Source of the DNA: Kryptolebias marmoratus | Taxonomy: Eukaryota; Chordata; Actinopteri; Cyprinodontiformes; Rivulidae | Reading direction: 5' to 3' | Assembly: GCF_001649575.2 (NCBI RefSeq) | Contig: NC_051434.1 | Location: forward strand, 16,444,691 to 16,508,690 | Length of the DNA stretch: 64,000 nucleotides | Shown: piece by piece, positions 45,501-55,152 of the stretch | Layout of the letters: the number at the start of each line of letters is the position of its first letter | How positions within the stretch are numbered: the first letter of the stretch is position 1 | Translations under genes and position numbers: made by a program | The notes under the pieces: model-generated | The model's database searches: none | Told to the model about the DNA's origin: nothing | What the model saw: the letters and a program-made list of their open reading frames with translations, nothing else

Positions 45501-48500
45501 GTAAGGCTGCAAAAAACCTACAGAAATAGAAGAAAAACACAGGTGTGAATGCAGAAAATAAAATCTTGGAGGCGGACCTGCTACAGACCTGCTAGTTACT
45601 GTTTTTAGTAACAAGGAAGTGTTGGATTATTCCGTATAGGACACACCTTGACCTTACAATTACCTGAAATCCTTGTCTTGTTTTTTATGGTCAGATTTAT
45701 TCAGGCAAAAAGTCCACCCAGGTGCCATTGCTGCAAAGTCTTCATCATTTTTAACCCAAACTGTTTGCTTGTATCTTTCAGAGAACTGTGACCAGTTTTA
45801 GCTCCTCTACTCAGGAAAACACAGGCGTGGAAAATCAGCTGTTAATAAAAGAGCTTAGAATAAAAAGGTCTTCAAAGCATGTTTTAGACATTTTTCTTAT
45901 AGAACTATTGAATGAAGATTTAAAAGTTGTTTTTCTAAGACTATCAGGTGAGATATTAAGTCTATAACCTTTCCGCAAACCCCACTTCAAAATGTCTGAA
46001 ATATCCCTTTTATATCAGATGCACTAGTTCCAGTCTGATTTAATTCAACTCCCTCAGTTAGAGCAGAAATGGTTATACAGTGTGTGTGATAATGGCACCC
46101 CAGTCTGGTTAAATCTGAGTCTAAAGGCCAAACTGTTTGGTTAGATATTAAGAATTATAGTTAGGTGTGTGTGTGTGCATGCAGGGACTAAACAGAAAGT
46201 AATCCAATTCTGAAACTCGTGACTTCTAATGTTTATATTTTAGAAATTCTGTATTCAAATATACTAATGTTAAGACCATATTATATAAGCTTTCAATATT
46301 TTTTCACTGGTATTTTAGATCCTTGTGTAGAACATCATGATGGCGGGTTTCTTCCCGCCATCTTCTCAACTCTCCTGTCCTTGTACAGATTTTAGCTTCC
46401 CTCACCGCGACCAGACGTGTTTATTAAACCAACTGAGACAGTCACAGCCAGGAAGAGCCGCCTGTGTCTCCTCGCCGTCTTTTTAAGTTTGTAGGTTTCT
46501 AAGTTTTGCTGGAACAGTCGTAAGGACGGCTGTATTTTCTAACAGCCTCCAGCTGCTTCTCAGCGGAGAAGTAGAAGCAACATGGCTCCATTAAAGCTCA
46601 CCAGCCTTTAAGCATAAACAACTTCTGACCAATCACACAACACTCGGAGCAAACCTCTGTGAGAACCAATTCGGCCAGGACCTTGTGTCGAGAAGTGGCA
46701 GACGAAACTGCTAAGAGAACAAAATGACACGATTTTCGTCACACAGCCACGTGACTGAGAGCCACTTCATGACTTCTTATGAAGGATGACAACAGGTTCA
46801 GAAGCGAGGCTCCAACTAACTGTCTAACCTTGGATCCAGGAGGATCAGTGTGGCTTTGGCCTGAGTCATGGAACAATGGACCAGATCTTTAACCTTGCAG
46901 AGATGCTACGGGAATCATAGGAAACTGACTCTCCAGTCTACACGTGTTTGTGGATCTGGAGAAGGTTTCCAAACGTGTTCCCTGTGAGATTTTGTAGAAG
47001 GTGGTGCATGAGTACGGGGTGCTGGGGTCACTTTTAAACACTGTCCGATCCTTGTATAACCATAGGATGAGTGGTGTCCACATCCTTGGCATAAAGTTGA
47101 GCTGGCTGGACTCCGCCAAGGCTGCCACTCGTCTCCAATCCTGTTTATGGTGTTCACTGTCAGGATCTCATGGGTGGCAGGCTTGGGAACCTCTGGGTCT
47201 CATCTCTGATCTTTAGGGTGCACTGAAATGGTTCGCAGCTGGGACGAGAGCCAGGTCCTCCAAGTCTAAGGCCATCGTACCCAATCAGAAAACAGTGAAA
47301 TGCTCCTTGCAGATTGGGAATGAGCCACTGCTCCAACCGAAGCAGTTCAAGCGTCTCGGAGTCTTGATAATAAGTGATGGAGCAGGAGATGGATTGATGA
47401 ACTGTCTGCCCTGTCAAGCTGAAGAAAGAACTGAGCTGAAAGGGCAAAGCTCTCGGTTTTACCGGCCCGTCTACGCTCCAACGCTCACCTGTAGTCACGA
47501 GGTTTGGATCATGACCAAAAAAATGGGACAAGCGGCTGAAATGAGCTTCCTCTGTAGAGCAGCCAGGCTCAGCCTCGGAGATAAGGTGAGCGGCTCCATC
47601 ATTCAGGGTAGAGCTGCTACTCCCTCACAGTTTAAAGAAAAGCCAGCTGAGGATGTTTGAGGATGTGATCAGGACGCCTCCTGGATGCCTCCTTCTGGGG
47701 GGGATCTTCAGACAGGTCCCACTGGGAGGAGACCCAGGGGAAGACGGGGGAGTAGTGCAGACAGGACCCTAAAGTGTTCAGCAGATATGTACAGATTCTC
47801 ATTTTGTGTTTCAGAAGGCAGCACAGTAGTAAAAAATATAAAAACAGAAATGATAAAAATAATAAAGAAGAAATCAAACTATTGCTTGAAGCATGCACTG
47901 CATGCCAGTTTTAGACAAAGATTTCACACAATCTGTTAGCCCTCTGAGTGGGGTTTGGGATGACGCTCGGCTACTACCACATCAAAGTTTACCTCAATAT
48001 CTGCAAAATCCAGTTGTAGACGTACATCCAATGATTGCTTTCTAAAAGTTTTTTTTTTAATACAGACAGTGTGTCAGGAGATATTTTGTGAGCAGACAGA
48101 CAGATTTGACTTCAGTAGTTAATGGCAACTTCTAAAAACAGATCAGCGCTCAACTGAGAATTAATCTCAGCTGCCATCACACCGAATTTGAGCTCTATGT
48201 GTAAAATTGTAGCTGTACGTCCAATTATTACATTCCAAGAGTTTCATTTAAATCCCTCCACTGGTTTCTGAGATATTTTGCTGACAGGACAGGCAAACAA
48301 CCACACACACACGAGCAGAACCATCATCGACCCGCCGTCAGGCAACAGCTGAAAGCAGACCCGAAACACGACTGAGACCTAAATTAATTTAACAAATTTC
48401 AGCATTTGAGCGAGGAGCTCATCATGACGCTCCTGCGCCGGCTTCGTCTTTCATACTTTGATTTGTGGGTTTCAGATGTGGTAGCTCGGGGATGTGGATC

Positions 48501-51299
48501 AGAACCTGTTTTCACTTCTGCTAAGAATTTAGCTCCTTGGACGAGGGGAGGGAGGTAGAGCACGTTAGATAATTCTCTGATGACAACATCGAGGAGAAGT
48601 GAAATCTCTCCAGAGTAGTCGCCATGGCTGATCTGAGCGGAGAACGCCGAGTGTCTGAATGTGTGTGACAGATCCGAGTGGACGGGCTGCAGCTACCGAC
48701 GGGGGCTGGGTTACAGAGAGAGAGAGCAGGGGTTTCTACAGAAAGACAATAAGCACAGGAAGGTGATGGGTTTTGGCGACGGAACTGTTGTTGCTGTTCT
48801 CTGCGCCGCCTTACTCAGTAAAGTGACCTGATGATGCAGGGGAAGAGCTCTGACTCCTCTCCATCAGCAGCTGTGGAACCGTTCAGACGGGGCGTGCAAA
48901 CACAACAGCGTGACATAATGTGTTATCGACTGAACAGACGCCCAGACTCCTGGGTCATCTCCATCTGCCTCCGCCCTGTTGGCTCATGCCACTGAGAGGG
49001 GAGGAGGGAGGAGGGAGGGCCGGACCTCTGGGACTTTCTAACACCGGCGCGGCATCACATTTGATCCGGTGACCTCATCAGAGCTGCGCTTTAATCGTAC
49101 TGTGCGTCGGCAGCTGATTACCTTTAGAAGTCAACGTGATTCAAGATGGCCGCCGCAGCTAACACAAAACAAACCCAAAAATGACCACGACTTGATATGC
49201 ATTCCTTCAAGGCAAAGCTAGGCTTTTACTTTATTTATTTGTTACTCGTTAGCTTTAAATAAATTTGTTTCTAATGAAGGGACCGGATGTTTCCCCGGTC
49301 AAGGTCTATCAAGCAAGGAGATCAAATAAACAAAAATAAATCAATAAATGCAAGAATATACAAGAAGAATCTGAGGAGTTACCATAAGTCTACAAATAAG
49401 ACTGGGTTTTGTTCACAGTTTGAACTAAATAAATTTTAAAAAAGATGAGACCTTATTTATCCACCATACGGATAGATTTATGTTCCTGCAGCAAACATAG
49501 GTAAGATAAAAGAGCAAAAACTAAAAAAAACTAAAATAAAATGTATCTAAAATCCCAATCATTGCTGCAGGACTTTTGTCTTGATTGAATTTAACTACAA
49601 TTCGGTGGATAGTTTTAGACAAAAACAGCATCCAGTTTGTGATTTAATGATTTTGTAGCAACAGGCACAATAAAAAAAGACACAGACAAGAGGAACAGTC
49701 TATTCCTCAAAGTTTTAGTGCTTTTGAGGTTATCTTTGGTGTAAATTCCTTCTGACGGTGGGCAGGACATTTAAAGGCGACACTTTGGCCATTCTGAAGT
49801 AGAAGTTATGAGCAATAATATCTCTTGGAGGGGAAACAAAGCTCTTTGAATAATTACAGTTTGGAGGAATGCACTGTAGTGGTGCGTTGCATTTGTTCTT
49901 TAGCAGTCCACATCAGTAAAATCAACTGGAATTCCCTCCAAAATCTGAATTTCTCTCAGAAAGTTGAAGATTCCCGACCGACCCCAACCTCAAAATCCAA
50001 TATGGGTCTGAAAACAGAGGTGACGGTCACAATCATAAACCGTATTTTCACTTCTGCCAGTTTCTGTCACATTTACTGTTAGTTGCACACCATATTATTT
50101 CCATTAGGAAACATATTTGAATCCATAGAATCAAAGTACATAAATTGAAACGTCAAAGCAGTTCATGAACACGCTGTTTTATAAACTTTCACGCTGCTGT
50201 TGCTTTCGCAATACGTGGTCATTCCGACAGAAATGTGGCGATGTTCCTGCTATAGAGCACTGGAGGTGCTACAGCTACGCTGCTGCTGCATTCAGCAGCA
50301 TTCTTTGTAAAGAAGATGGATTGAGAAACTGTTTCATGAAGTTTATTACTTTGTGAGTTTTTCTTTGTCTGGTCTTTAGAATCAGTTACAGCAGCTGCTA
50401 CAAGCAGCTCATTGTGAGTGAGAATGGACCTCTACTGTGCATAGTTTTTATAAGTATACAAGTTCTTTTAAAGGCTCTTAAATATGCATTTATTTAATTG
50501 TACTTTTTGTATAAAAGGAAATGAACTGACTGCAATTGGATTAGAATCTGAATCTCATTTATAATTCTGATAGCTTTATGTTTTGTTTAGTGCTCTGCGA
50601 TGACCTTTGTTGTGAAATGGCTCCATATAAATAAAGTGAATTGTCATTTTAACAATCTGTGTTACATATCCACCATCAGCCATAGACAAACTCATATCAG
50701 TCGACCTTTAGTGAATAGTGTTTGCATAAAATGTTGAAAAAGCGAGCTGTTTTAAGACGACAGCAGTCCGCTTTGGCGTCGGCCCTGCTCCGACTCATCA
50801 CTCCACTCCAAATTAAACCATTTCTTGTTCGAAGAGCTATCTACAACAGGTGAGATGTTATTTGCTCACAACTAAAAAGACCACTTCAAAAAGAGCTGAA
50901 CTATCCCTTTAGGTTTTAGGCCTTGTGTGTGTGTTTTTAGAAACTGGATGACCGAGGAGAAGAAAGACAAAAAACAAAAACAAAGGAGATTACATCATGT
51001 CTTATCCCATCAGCAACAAAACCGGAACCAACCGGGGGACAACCCCACCTCCAACCCGGCCTCGGGACACCTACAAGCACACAAACACACACGCGCGCAC
51101 ACACACACAGAAGCGAGGGGCCTGCTGAAGCTGCACTCACAAAGCTGTCGGTCTCTCCGGGACACAGCACGTAGAAGGAGACCCCGGGCTCCGCGTAGAA
51201 GTCCAGCCGCCTCTCGTCGTTCTCCTCGGCGAAGATGAGGTCGAACGGGTTCCCGGAGCACCACTTCTCCGCCGCCTCCACCAGATGCTTGAACTCCAT
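42414..51299 (-). CDS. mturn: Maturin, neural progenitor differentiation regulator (complete, 3 exons)
   Basis: Joining 51299-51141, 44375-44253 and 42521-42414 gives 390 bases, a 129-residue protein (human is 131). It starts MEFKHLVEAAEKWCSGNPFD, continues with ERRLDFYAEPGVSFYVLCP, HVWSESEDCLPFLQLAQDYI and KTLLEVLEKVFTSFRP, and has an acidic tail ending DHQQMGVSQQ. Maturin is a small cytosolic protein implicated in neural progenitor differentiation and, in human cells, megakaryocyte differentiation; its biochemical activity is unknown. All introns are phase 0 with GT-AG ends. Intron 1 (6.8 kb) and intron 2 (1.7 kb) are full of repeats. The frame is open upstream of the ATG but has no ATG there. 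It lies tail to head with znrf2, the same neighbour as in human (from memory). Confidence 0.96.
42740..43960 (+). mobile_element. Degenerate LINE copy (reverse transcriptase remnants) in mturn intron 2
   Basis: Broken frames read KKSAVNIMSSYLSRRKQGV, CGVPQGRCLSPLLYSIFV (RT motif with GVPQG) and then CADDRTIYVFG, a decayed YADD box. Remnants of the C-terminal region follow (LLSSCLVWSSALEKDLNKLQ; ELAAF after 43650). The 3' end is AATGATCCTTAAATAAATAG, a tandem-tail LINE terminus of the kind common in fish. Several frameshifts and stops make it inactive. Orientation is antisense to mturn. The clade (jockey/L2-like) is only a guess. Confidence 0.75.
44253..44375 (-). CDS. mturn: mturn coding exon 2
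   Basis: 123 bases, 41 codons, HVWSESEDCLPF to TSFRP. Acceptor GTGTCCAG, donor GTAAGG. Confidence 0.96.
44745..45305. repeat. Degenerate minisatellite, AGCTAAAAGTAGCAAAAGG-type
   Basis: About 560 bases of head-to-tail variants of AGCTAAAAGCTAAAAGTAGC / AAAAGGWTAGCTAAAAGC, with units of roughly 30-40 bases that drift in length and sequence. It is almost free of C outside the AGC triplets. It lies in mturn intron 1. Open frames across it are artefacts. Confidence 0.85.
45870..46010 (+). repeat. Dispersed repeat family A, 3' terminus
   Basis: TATCAGGTGAGATATTAAGT, CCCCACTTCAAAATGTCTGA and the terminus ATATCCCTTT (46001-46010) match the 3' ends at 41660 and 50910. The 5' limit is uncertain. Confidence 0.5.
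46830..47790 (+). mobile_element. Degenerate LINE reverse-transcriptase/C-terminal remnant
   Basis: Frame-shifted peptides include GFGLSHGTMDQIF, VFVDLEKVSKRVPCEIL, LLQPKQFKRLGVLI, PTLTCSHEVWIMTKKM and, near the end, PTGRRPRGRRGSS. This string of motifs is the RT palm/thumb and C-terminal region of a common teleost LINE. The YADD box is lost. Many stops and frameshifts; it is inactive. Located in mturn intron 1. Confidence 0.75.
47948..48300 (+). repeat. Dispersed repeat family B, two tandem partial copies
   Basis: The first copy (about 47948-48110) has GGGATGACGCTCGGCTACTAC and GGAGATATTTTGTGAGCAGAC. The second (about 48145-48300) has CTCAGCTGCCATCACACCG, GAGCTCTATGTGTAAAAT and GAGATATTTTGCTGACAGG. 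Both carry the same block order. Confidence 0.6.
48301..49929. other. mturn intron 1, no gene seen
   Basis: 48320-49130 is moderately GC-rich, repeat-poor sequence. 49139-49215 (CAAGATGGCCGCCGCAGCTA, GATATGCATTCCTTCAAGG) is a family B-like fragment in reverse. 49220-49800 is AT-rich and unassigned. Confidence 0.4.
49930..50095 (+). repeat. Dispersed repeat family C, fragment
   Basis: CCCCAACCTCAAAATCCAAT and CGTATTTTCACTTCTGCCAG match 13410-13500. Confidence 0.5.
50100..50910 (+). repeat. Dispersed repeat family A, long copy
   Basis: Contains GGTGCTACAGCTACGCTGCT, a CGACTCATCACTCCACTCCA block, GAAGAGCTATCTACAACAGG and the terminus CTATCCCTTT at 50910. A retroposon tail (50589-50645) appears nested inside it. 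Confidence 0.55.
50589..50645 (+). repeat. Retroposon 3' tail, second copy
   Basis: TAGTGCTCTGCGATGACCTT, then GGCTCCATATAAATAAAGTGAATTG, parallels 38518-38575. A solo 3' end is what severe 5' truncation would leave. Confidence 0.5.
51141..51299 (-). CDS. mturn: mturn coding exon 1
   Basis: 159 bases, 53 codons, ATG at 51299-51297 to ETDSF. Donor GTGAGT. Confidence 0.95.
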
Positions 51300-51394
51300 C
51301 CTGCGCGCTCCTCTCTGCCGCGTTCCCTGCACTCCGGGAGATCGATCCGCGTCTCTCTGTCTGGCCGTCAGGGCGATGATGCTCAGGACGCAAA

Positions 51395-51456
51395 CAGCAT
51401 CAGCATCAGCAGCATCAGCATCAGCATCAGCATCAGCATCAGCATCAGCATCAGCA
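51395..51456. repeat. (CATCAG)n hexanucleotide repeat upstream of mturn ATG
   Basis: About nine CATCAG units with one CAGCAG interruption, in the predicted mturn 5'UTR roughly 100-160 bases before the ATG. In the mturn frame it would read as alternating Ala-Asp, but no ATG precedes it in that frame. Confidence 0.9.
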
Positions 51457-51567
51457 CCGCATCTCCGCTGGACCACCGCACCCTGTGCGCGCGCGGCCCG
51501 CTGGGGGGACAGATAACTGGAGAGGCCGAGCGGAGACTGCGTCCGTCCGTCCTCACAGCCCCATTCC

Positions 51568-51627
51568 TCTCCTCCTCCTCCTCCTCCTCCTCCTCCTCCT
51601 CCTCCTCTTTCCTCCTCCTCGTTATGA
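51568..51627. repeat. (CCT)n trinucleotide repeat
   Basis: About 17 uninterrupted CCT/TCC units and then a few imperfect ones, in the mturn promoter region. Confidence 0.92.
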
Positions 51628-51629
51628 AA

Positions 51630-52239
51630 TCAGCCCACTCGGTCGCAGATATGCAGACGCAGGAGGACGCTGGGAGAAAAAAAAAAAAAAACACAACGCG
51701 ATGACGAACGGCGAGGCCGGGCAGCCGTCCATGTCTGAGGAGGCAGCTTTCTCCTCTGTGTACAGCAACATCTGCACCTGGTGACACCGTGTAGGAAGGC
51801 AGGGAGCTGATATGTGCATGTAGGGAACAAGACACCATGTCCAAAGAGCCCCGCTATGAAATAAATGAGCCGTATTTGCGTATTTTTGGTTTATCCTTTA
51901 TTTAAACACTCCCCAGGCAACACGCCTACAGCTCCGAACAGCACATTAAAAAAAACAAAACACTAAAACTATAAAACCAGTGATCGTCAACTGAAGGTCC
52001 ATGGGCTATTTGTGGCCCCTGAAGGATCTGTTTTGGCCCGCACGTTTGGGGAGCCGGGAAGGTTTAGACTCAATAATGAGATAGTCTGGTGGTTTGTAAA
52101 GGGATGTGTCTAATAGTTCTTAAGAGTTAGTACCTCACCAGTCGTAGAGCATTTGGAGAAAGAGGCAGAAGCTTTCATCCAGGCTAATGGCTAGCTAAAC
52201 CAGGGCGTGTTTTTCATCCTTATTCAGGCTTATAAAACA
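51630..52239. other. mturn upstream region, no gene seen
   Basis: CpG-rich to about 51760, then ordinary AT-rich sequence. 51981-52060 (CAGTGATCGTCAACTGAAGG, GGCCCCTGAAGG) resembles one end of a hAT-type element, with the partner end not found. Confidence 0.35.
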
Positions 52240-52530
52240 ACTCCATCTTCTACCGTTTATCCGTGGTCGGGTCACGGAGGCAACAGGTCCAGCAGAGAAA
52301 CCCAGTCCTCCCTTTCTTCAGCAACACTCTCCAGCTCCATCTGGGGGGATCCCAAGGTGTTCCCAGGCTAGAGAGGATCCATAATCCCTCCAGGGAGTTC
52401 TGGGTCTGCCATGAGGTCTCTTCCCAGTGAGACATGTCCGAAAAACCTCCAAAGGGAAGCATCCAGGAGGCATCCTAATCAGATGAACCCTTTTCGATGC
52501 GAAGGAGCAGCGGCTGTACTCTGAGCTGTT
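52240..52530 (-). mobile_element. 5'-truncated LINE 3' fragment
   Basis: The plus strand reads CCATCTTCTACCGTTTATCC, GTCACGGAGGCAACAGGTCC, CATCTGGGGGGATCCCAAGG and GGAGGCATCCTAATCAGATG. This is the familiar antisense 3' portion of a teleost LINE, plausibly the same family as the remnant at 46830-47790, whose end reads TGRRPRGR. It is inactive. Confidence 0.75.
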
Positions 52531-54030
52531 GCTGTTTATATAAAAAAAAAAAAACTATTTTTCAAAAATGTCACATTAGTGTGTTCGTTGCCGTTTTCTC
52601 AACCAAACGACGTCAGGATCACCACGCAATAGCACGTTTCGTAGCACGTAGACCGTGGAACTTTTGGTGTCCGGATGTCTCAGCCCACCGGGAGCCTGGT
52701 CCACTTTTGGACTGACTGGAAGCACCAACTGATACACTCGGCAGGCTTGGCGCCATCAGCGTAAACACGGCCGACGCTGAGCACGCACGCAGCAGTGAAC
52801 AGCCACAGCGCAGAGGTGTAACATGAGCTAACGTAGCGTTCTGTCACACCGCCGTGACAGTTTGGAGAAAAAGCTATACTTTATATGATTGAAAACGAAG
52901 AAAAAATCAAATAAAATCAGGTCCTCGTTCGGTCTGGATAAAGACTTCGGTGCTGTTCTCCACGCTCCGTGCCTGACTGATAAAATACTAACTGCTAATA
53001 ACCACTAGACAGAACATCACTATCACCAGACTATCTTTTTAAAGCTTGTCAATTTGGCATCTGAGGCTCTTAGGGTGTGACTTTTCTTTTCCCCCCAAAC
53101 ATGGCAAAGAAAAAGGTTTATCTTCTTGTTTTCTAAATATACATTAAAACACACACACGTCCCGTTCAGGATTGTATTACGCAACTATGTCTTTAGCTTT
53201 AGAGCTTGTTATTTCTAACTGTATATAAATTCTGCAAGAAACTTAGTGTAATAAATATGATTAAAACAAATAAAATATGTACATAGATTCCATTAAATAT
53301 AACACAATATAATACTAAACAGGCTAACTAGGTCCTGGTAATAACAATTAACTGGGATTATTTTGAATAAAACCACAATATTAATAGCCAGAACACTGAC
53401 TGGTGAGCTTGTCATCTCCACCATGAAGTGACATTTTGATAAATTCAAAATTAAATTAAATGGGAGTTGAAACATTCGCTGTTTAGGCCAGTTGTGTAGA
53501 GTTTGTGCAGGCACTGTGTTTAACTCTAAAAAGATGTTGTCATCATTGCAAGGCTGATTAAAAGATAAATTTTTATTTTTTTGAAATTTATTTGGAAGAC
53601 TAGGGTTTTTAAATGTGGAAGTCATGTTATTGACACTAAATTACGCAAGTAAATTCGTTGGCACACAAGTTTTATGAGGAATTTTATTACAAACTCATGT
53701 GTCGACTGATCATAATGGTCGTACCTGTATCATTATGAGGTTGTTCATGTGTCTGGAATCGCTGGAACAAGTATAATCTTCTCATTATTTGCTGTTTTAC
53801 TCCTAATTTTACTTCTTATTTTGGCCAGGGGGTTTGGAATGAAGGTAGATACTGTTCCCGGATGATTTGGTTTCTCTGAAACTATAAGTGGACCCAGAAT
53901 AAAACATCTGCAGAGCCGGCTGAGACTCCCCCTTCTCCACAAGGAGTGCTTACAGGAACCCAGAGTGTTTACAGGAAGCCAGCAGCTTGGAGCTGGGAGG
54001 CTTCCAGCTCCATGCTGGCTTCCTGTCTGG

Positions 54031-54043
54031 CCACCAGGTGGCG
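54031..54043 (+). promoter_or_regulatory. CTCF-like motif
   Basis: CCACCAGGTGGCG matches the core of the vertebrate CTCF consensus. It lies in the divergent intergenic space between mturn and sh3bp5, where an insulator would be meaningful. Sequence match only. Confidence 0.4.
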
Positions 54044-54531
54044 AAGAGAAACCACCCTAAAAGCTCCATGAGGCCGGAGCTCTGCTAAGGTGGAAACGAT
54101 TCAAATCTCCCTGAAAGTGTTCCCTTCAAAATAAGAGAAATGAACAGCCGGTAAAGACAAAAAATACTTAATAAATCCAGCTTGAAAATAGAATGGTTTC
54201 CAATTCCACAGCCTCTTACTTGTCTGCGCATTAAATATGTCGCCTAGTTTTATAAATGGTGTTCAACAAATTCAGTCAGTTCAGAAAGTAAAAACACACT
54301 TGACTGTATGTCTCCTGTTACGGAGTCCAGTATTTCAGTTTGGTTGTTTGTGTCTTTACCACAAGCGGAGGAGTTCTAGGATCTGGGTGTTTTGTTCTGG
54401 AGGGACGTCAGGATGGACCCGAACCAAAGGTTTGGGACCCCATCTGCCAGGGGCCCCTCCAGAAGGTTTTAAGGTGGTTACCAGATGAGGGCCCACTGAC
54501 TATCTTGGGGTGGCACACCAAAAACCAAAAG

Positions 54532-54533
<2 letters not shown>

Positions 54534-54566
<33 letters not shown>
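54534..54566. repeat. (TA)n microsatellite
   Basis: 33 bases of uninterrupted TA/AT. Confidence 0.95.
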
Positions 54567-54569
<3 letters not shown>

Positions 54570-55077
54570 TATCAACGCTGTTGTTATACACAGGCATTTT
54601 GAGAAGTATTGTAGCCTAGGGGAGTCAAGAAGTCGCCTTCTACTTTTTTTTTTATTTTATTTTATTTATAGGGATGGCCACTGGTGGAGTTGGGGTGGCA
54701 CTTCAAAACCTCTTAACCTTAACCTTAAAAAAAAGCATCAAAACTATAAGGAAACCTTTAAAAACAATATGTTTGCCATTACGTCTGGGACCAGCTTTTA
54801 TTTTGAAAGCCGAGACAGGACGCAGCTGATCCAATTCAGGGGCGTTGATGATTTTTTTTGGTCTCCGTCACTTCGGTCCCGTAGGTTGTGTTGAGACTCG
54901 GGTCTGGCTGTGGTTCTGGCTGGTCCTTCAGCAGGCAGGGCTCCGTGTGAAGGTCAGACCCGCTCCCAGGGGCCCCGGATTGAGGAGGGGGGGACCCTCG
55001 AATACAGAATACACCATCTGAAGATATCTCTCTCTCTTTTTTTTTTTATTTAATTTTTTTGGGTTTTTGGGGGGAGC

Positions 55078-55152
55078 ATGGAAGGGAGTGGGACTAACTG
55101 TGAGGATGAGGAGTGTCCCCGGGAGGAAGAAGAAGTGGACCCTAGAATACAG
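55078..55152 (+). CDS. sh3bp5: sh3bp5 coding exon 1 (start tentative)
   Basis: MEGSGTNCEDEECPREEEEV then DPRIQ; donor GTGAGA. The acidic stretch before VDPRIQ matches the mammalian protein in kind. The ATG could instead be internal if an upstream exon exists. Confidence 0.75.

Larger units (their letters stand above)
52531..55077. other. Intergenic region between mturn and sh3bp5
   Basis: No exon is recognised. It holds an AT-rich stretch (53040-53720), the CTCF-like site at 54031, the TA run at 54534 and a pyrimidine tract directly before the sh3bp5 start. Untranslated 5' exons of sh3bp5 could be hidden here. Confidence 0.4.

Noticed and set aside
50937..51476. 179-codon frame containing mturn exon 1
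   Set aside because: It begins at a GTG, crosses the 5' repeat and continues into intron 1; only 51141-51299 is supported as coding.
51383..51844. 153-codon frame with poly-Glu and Met-Leu repeats
   Set aside because: It is the out-of-frame translation of the (CCT)n and (CATCAG)n repeats.
54340..54894. 184-codon plus-strand open frame
   Set aside because: It runs through the (TA)n microsatellite (repeating Tyr-Ile) and T-rich sequence; no homology.
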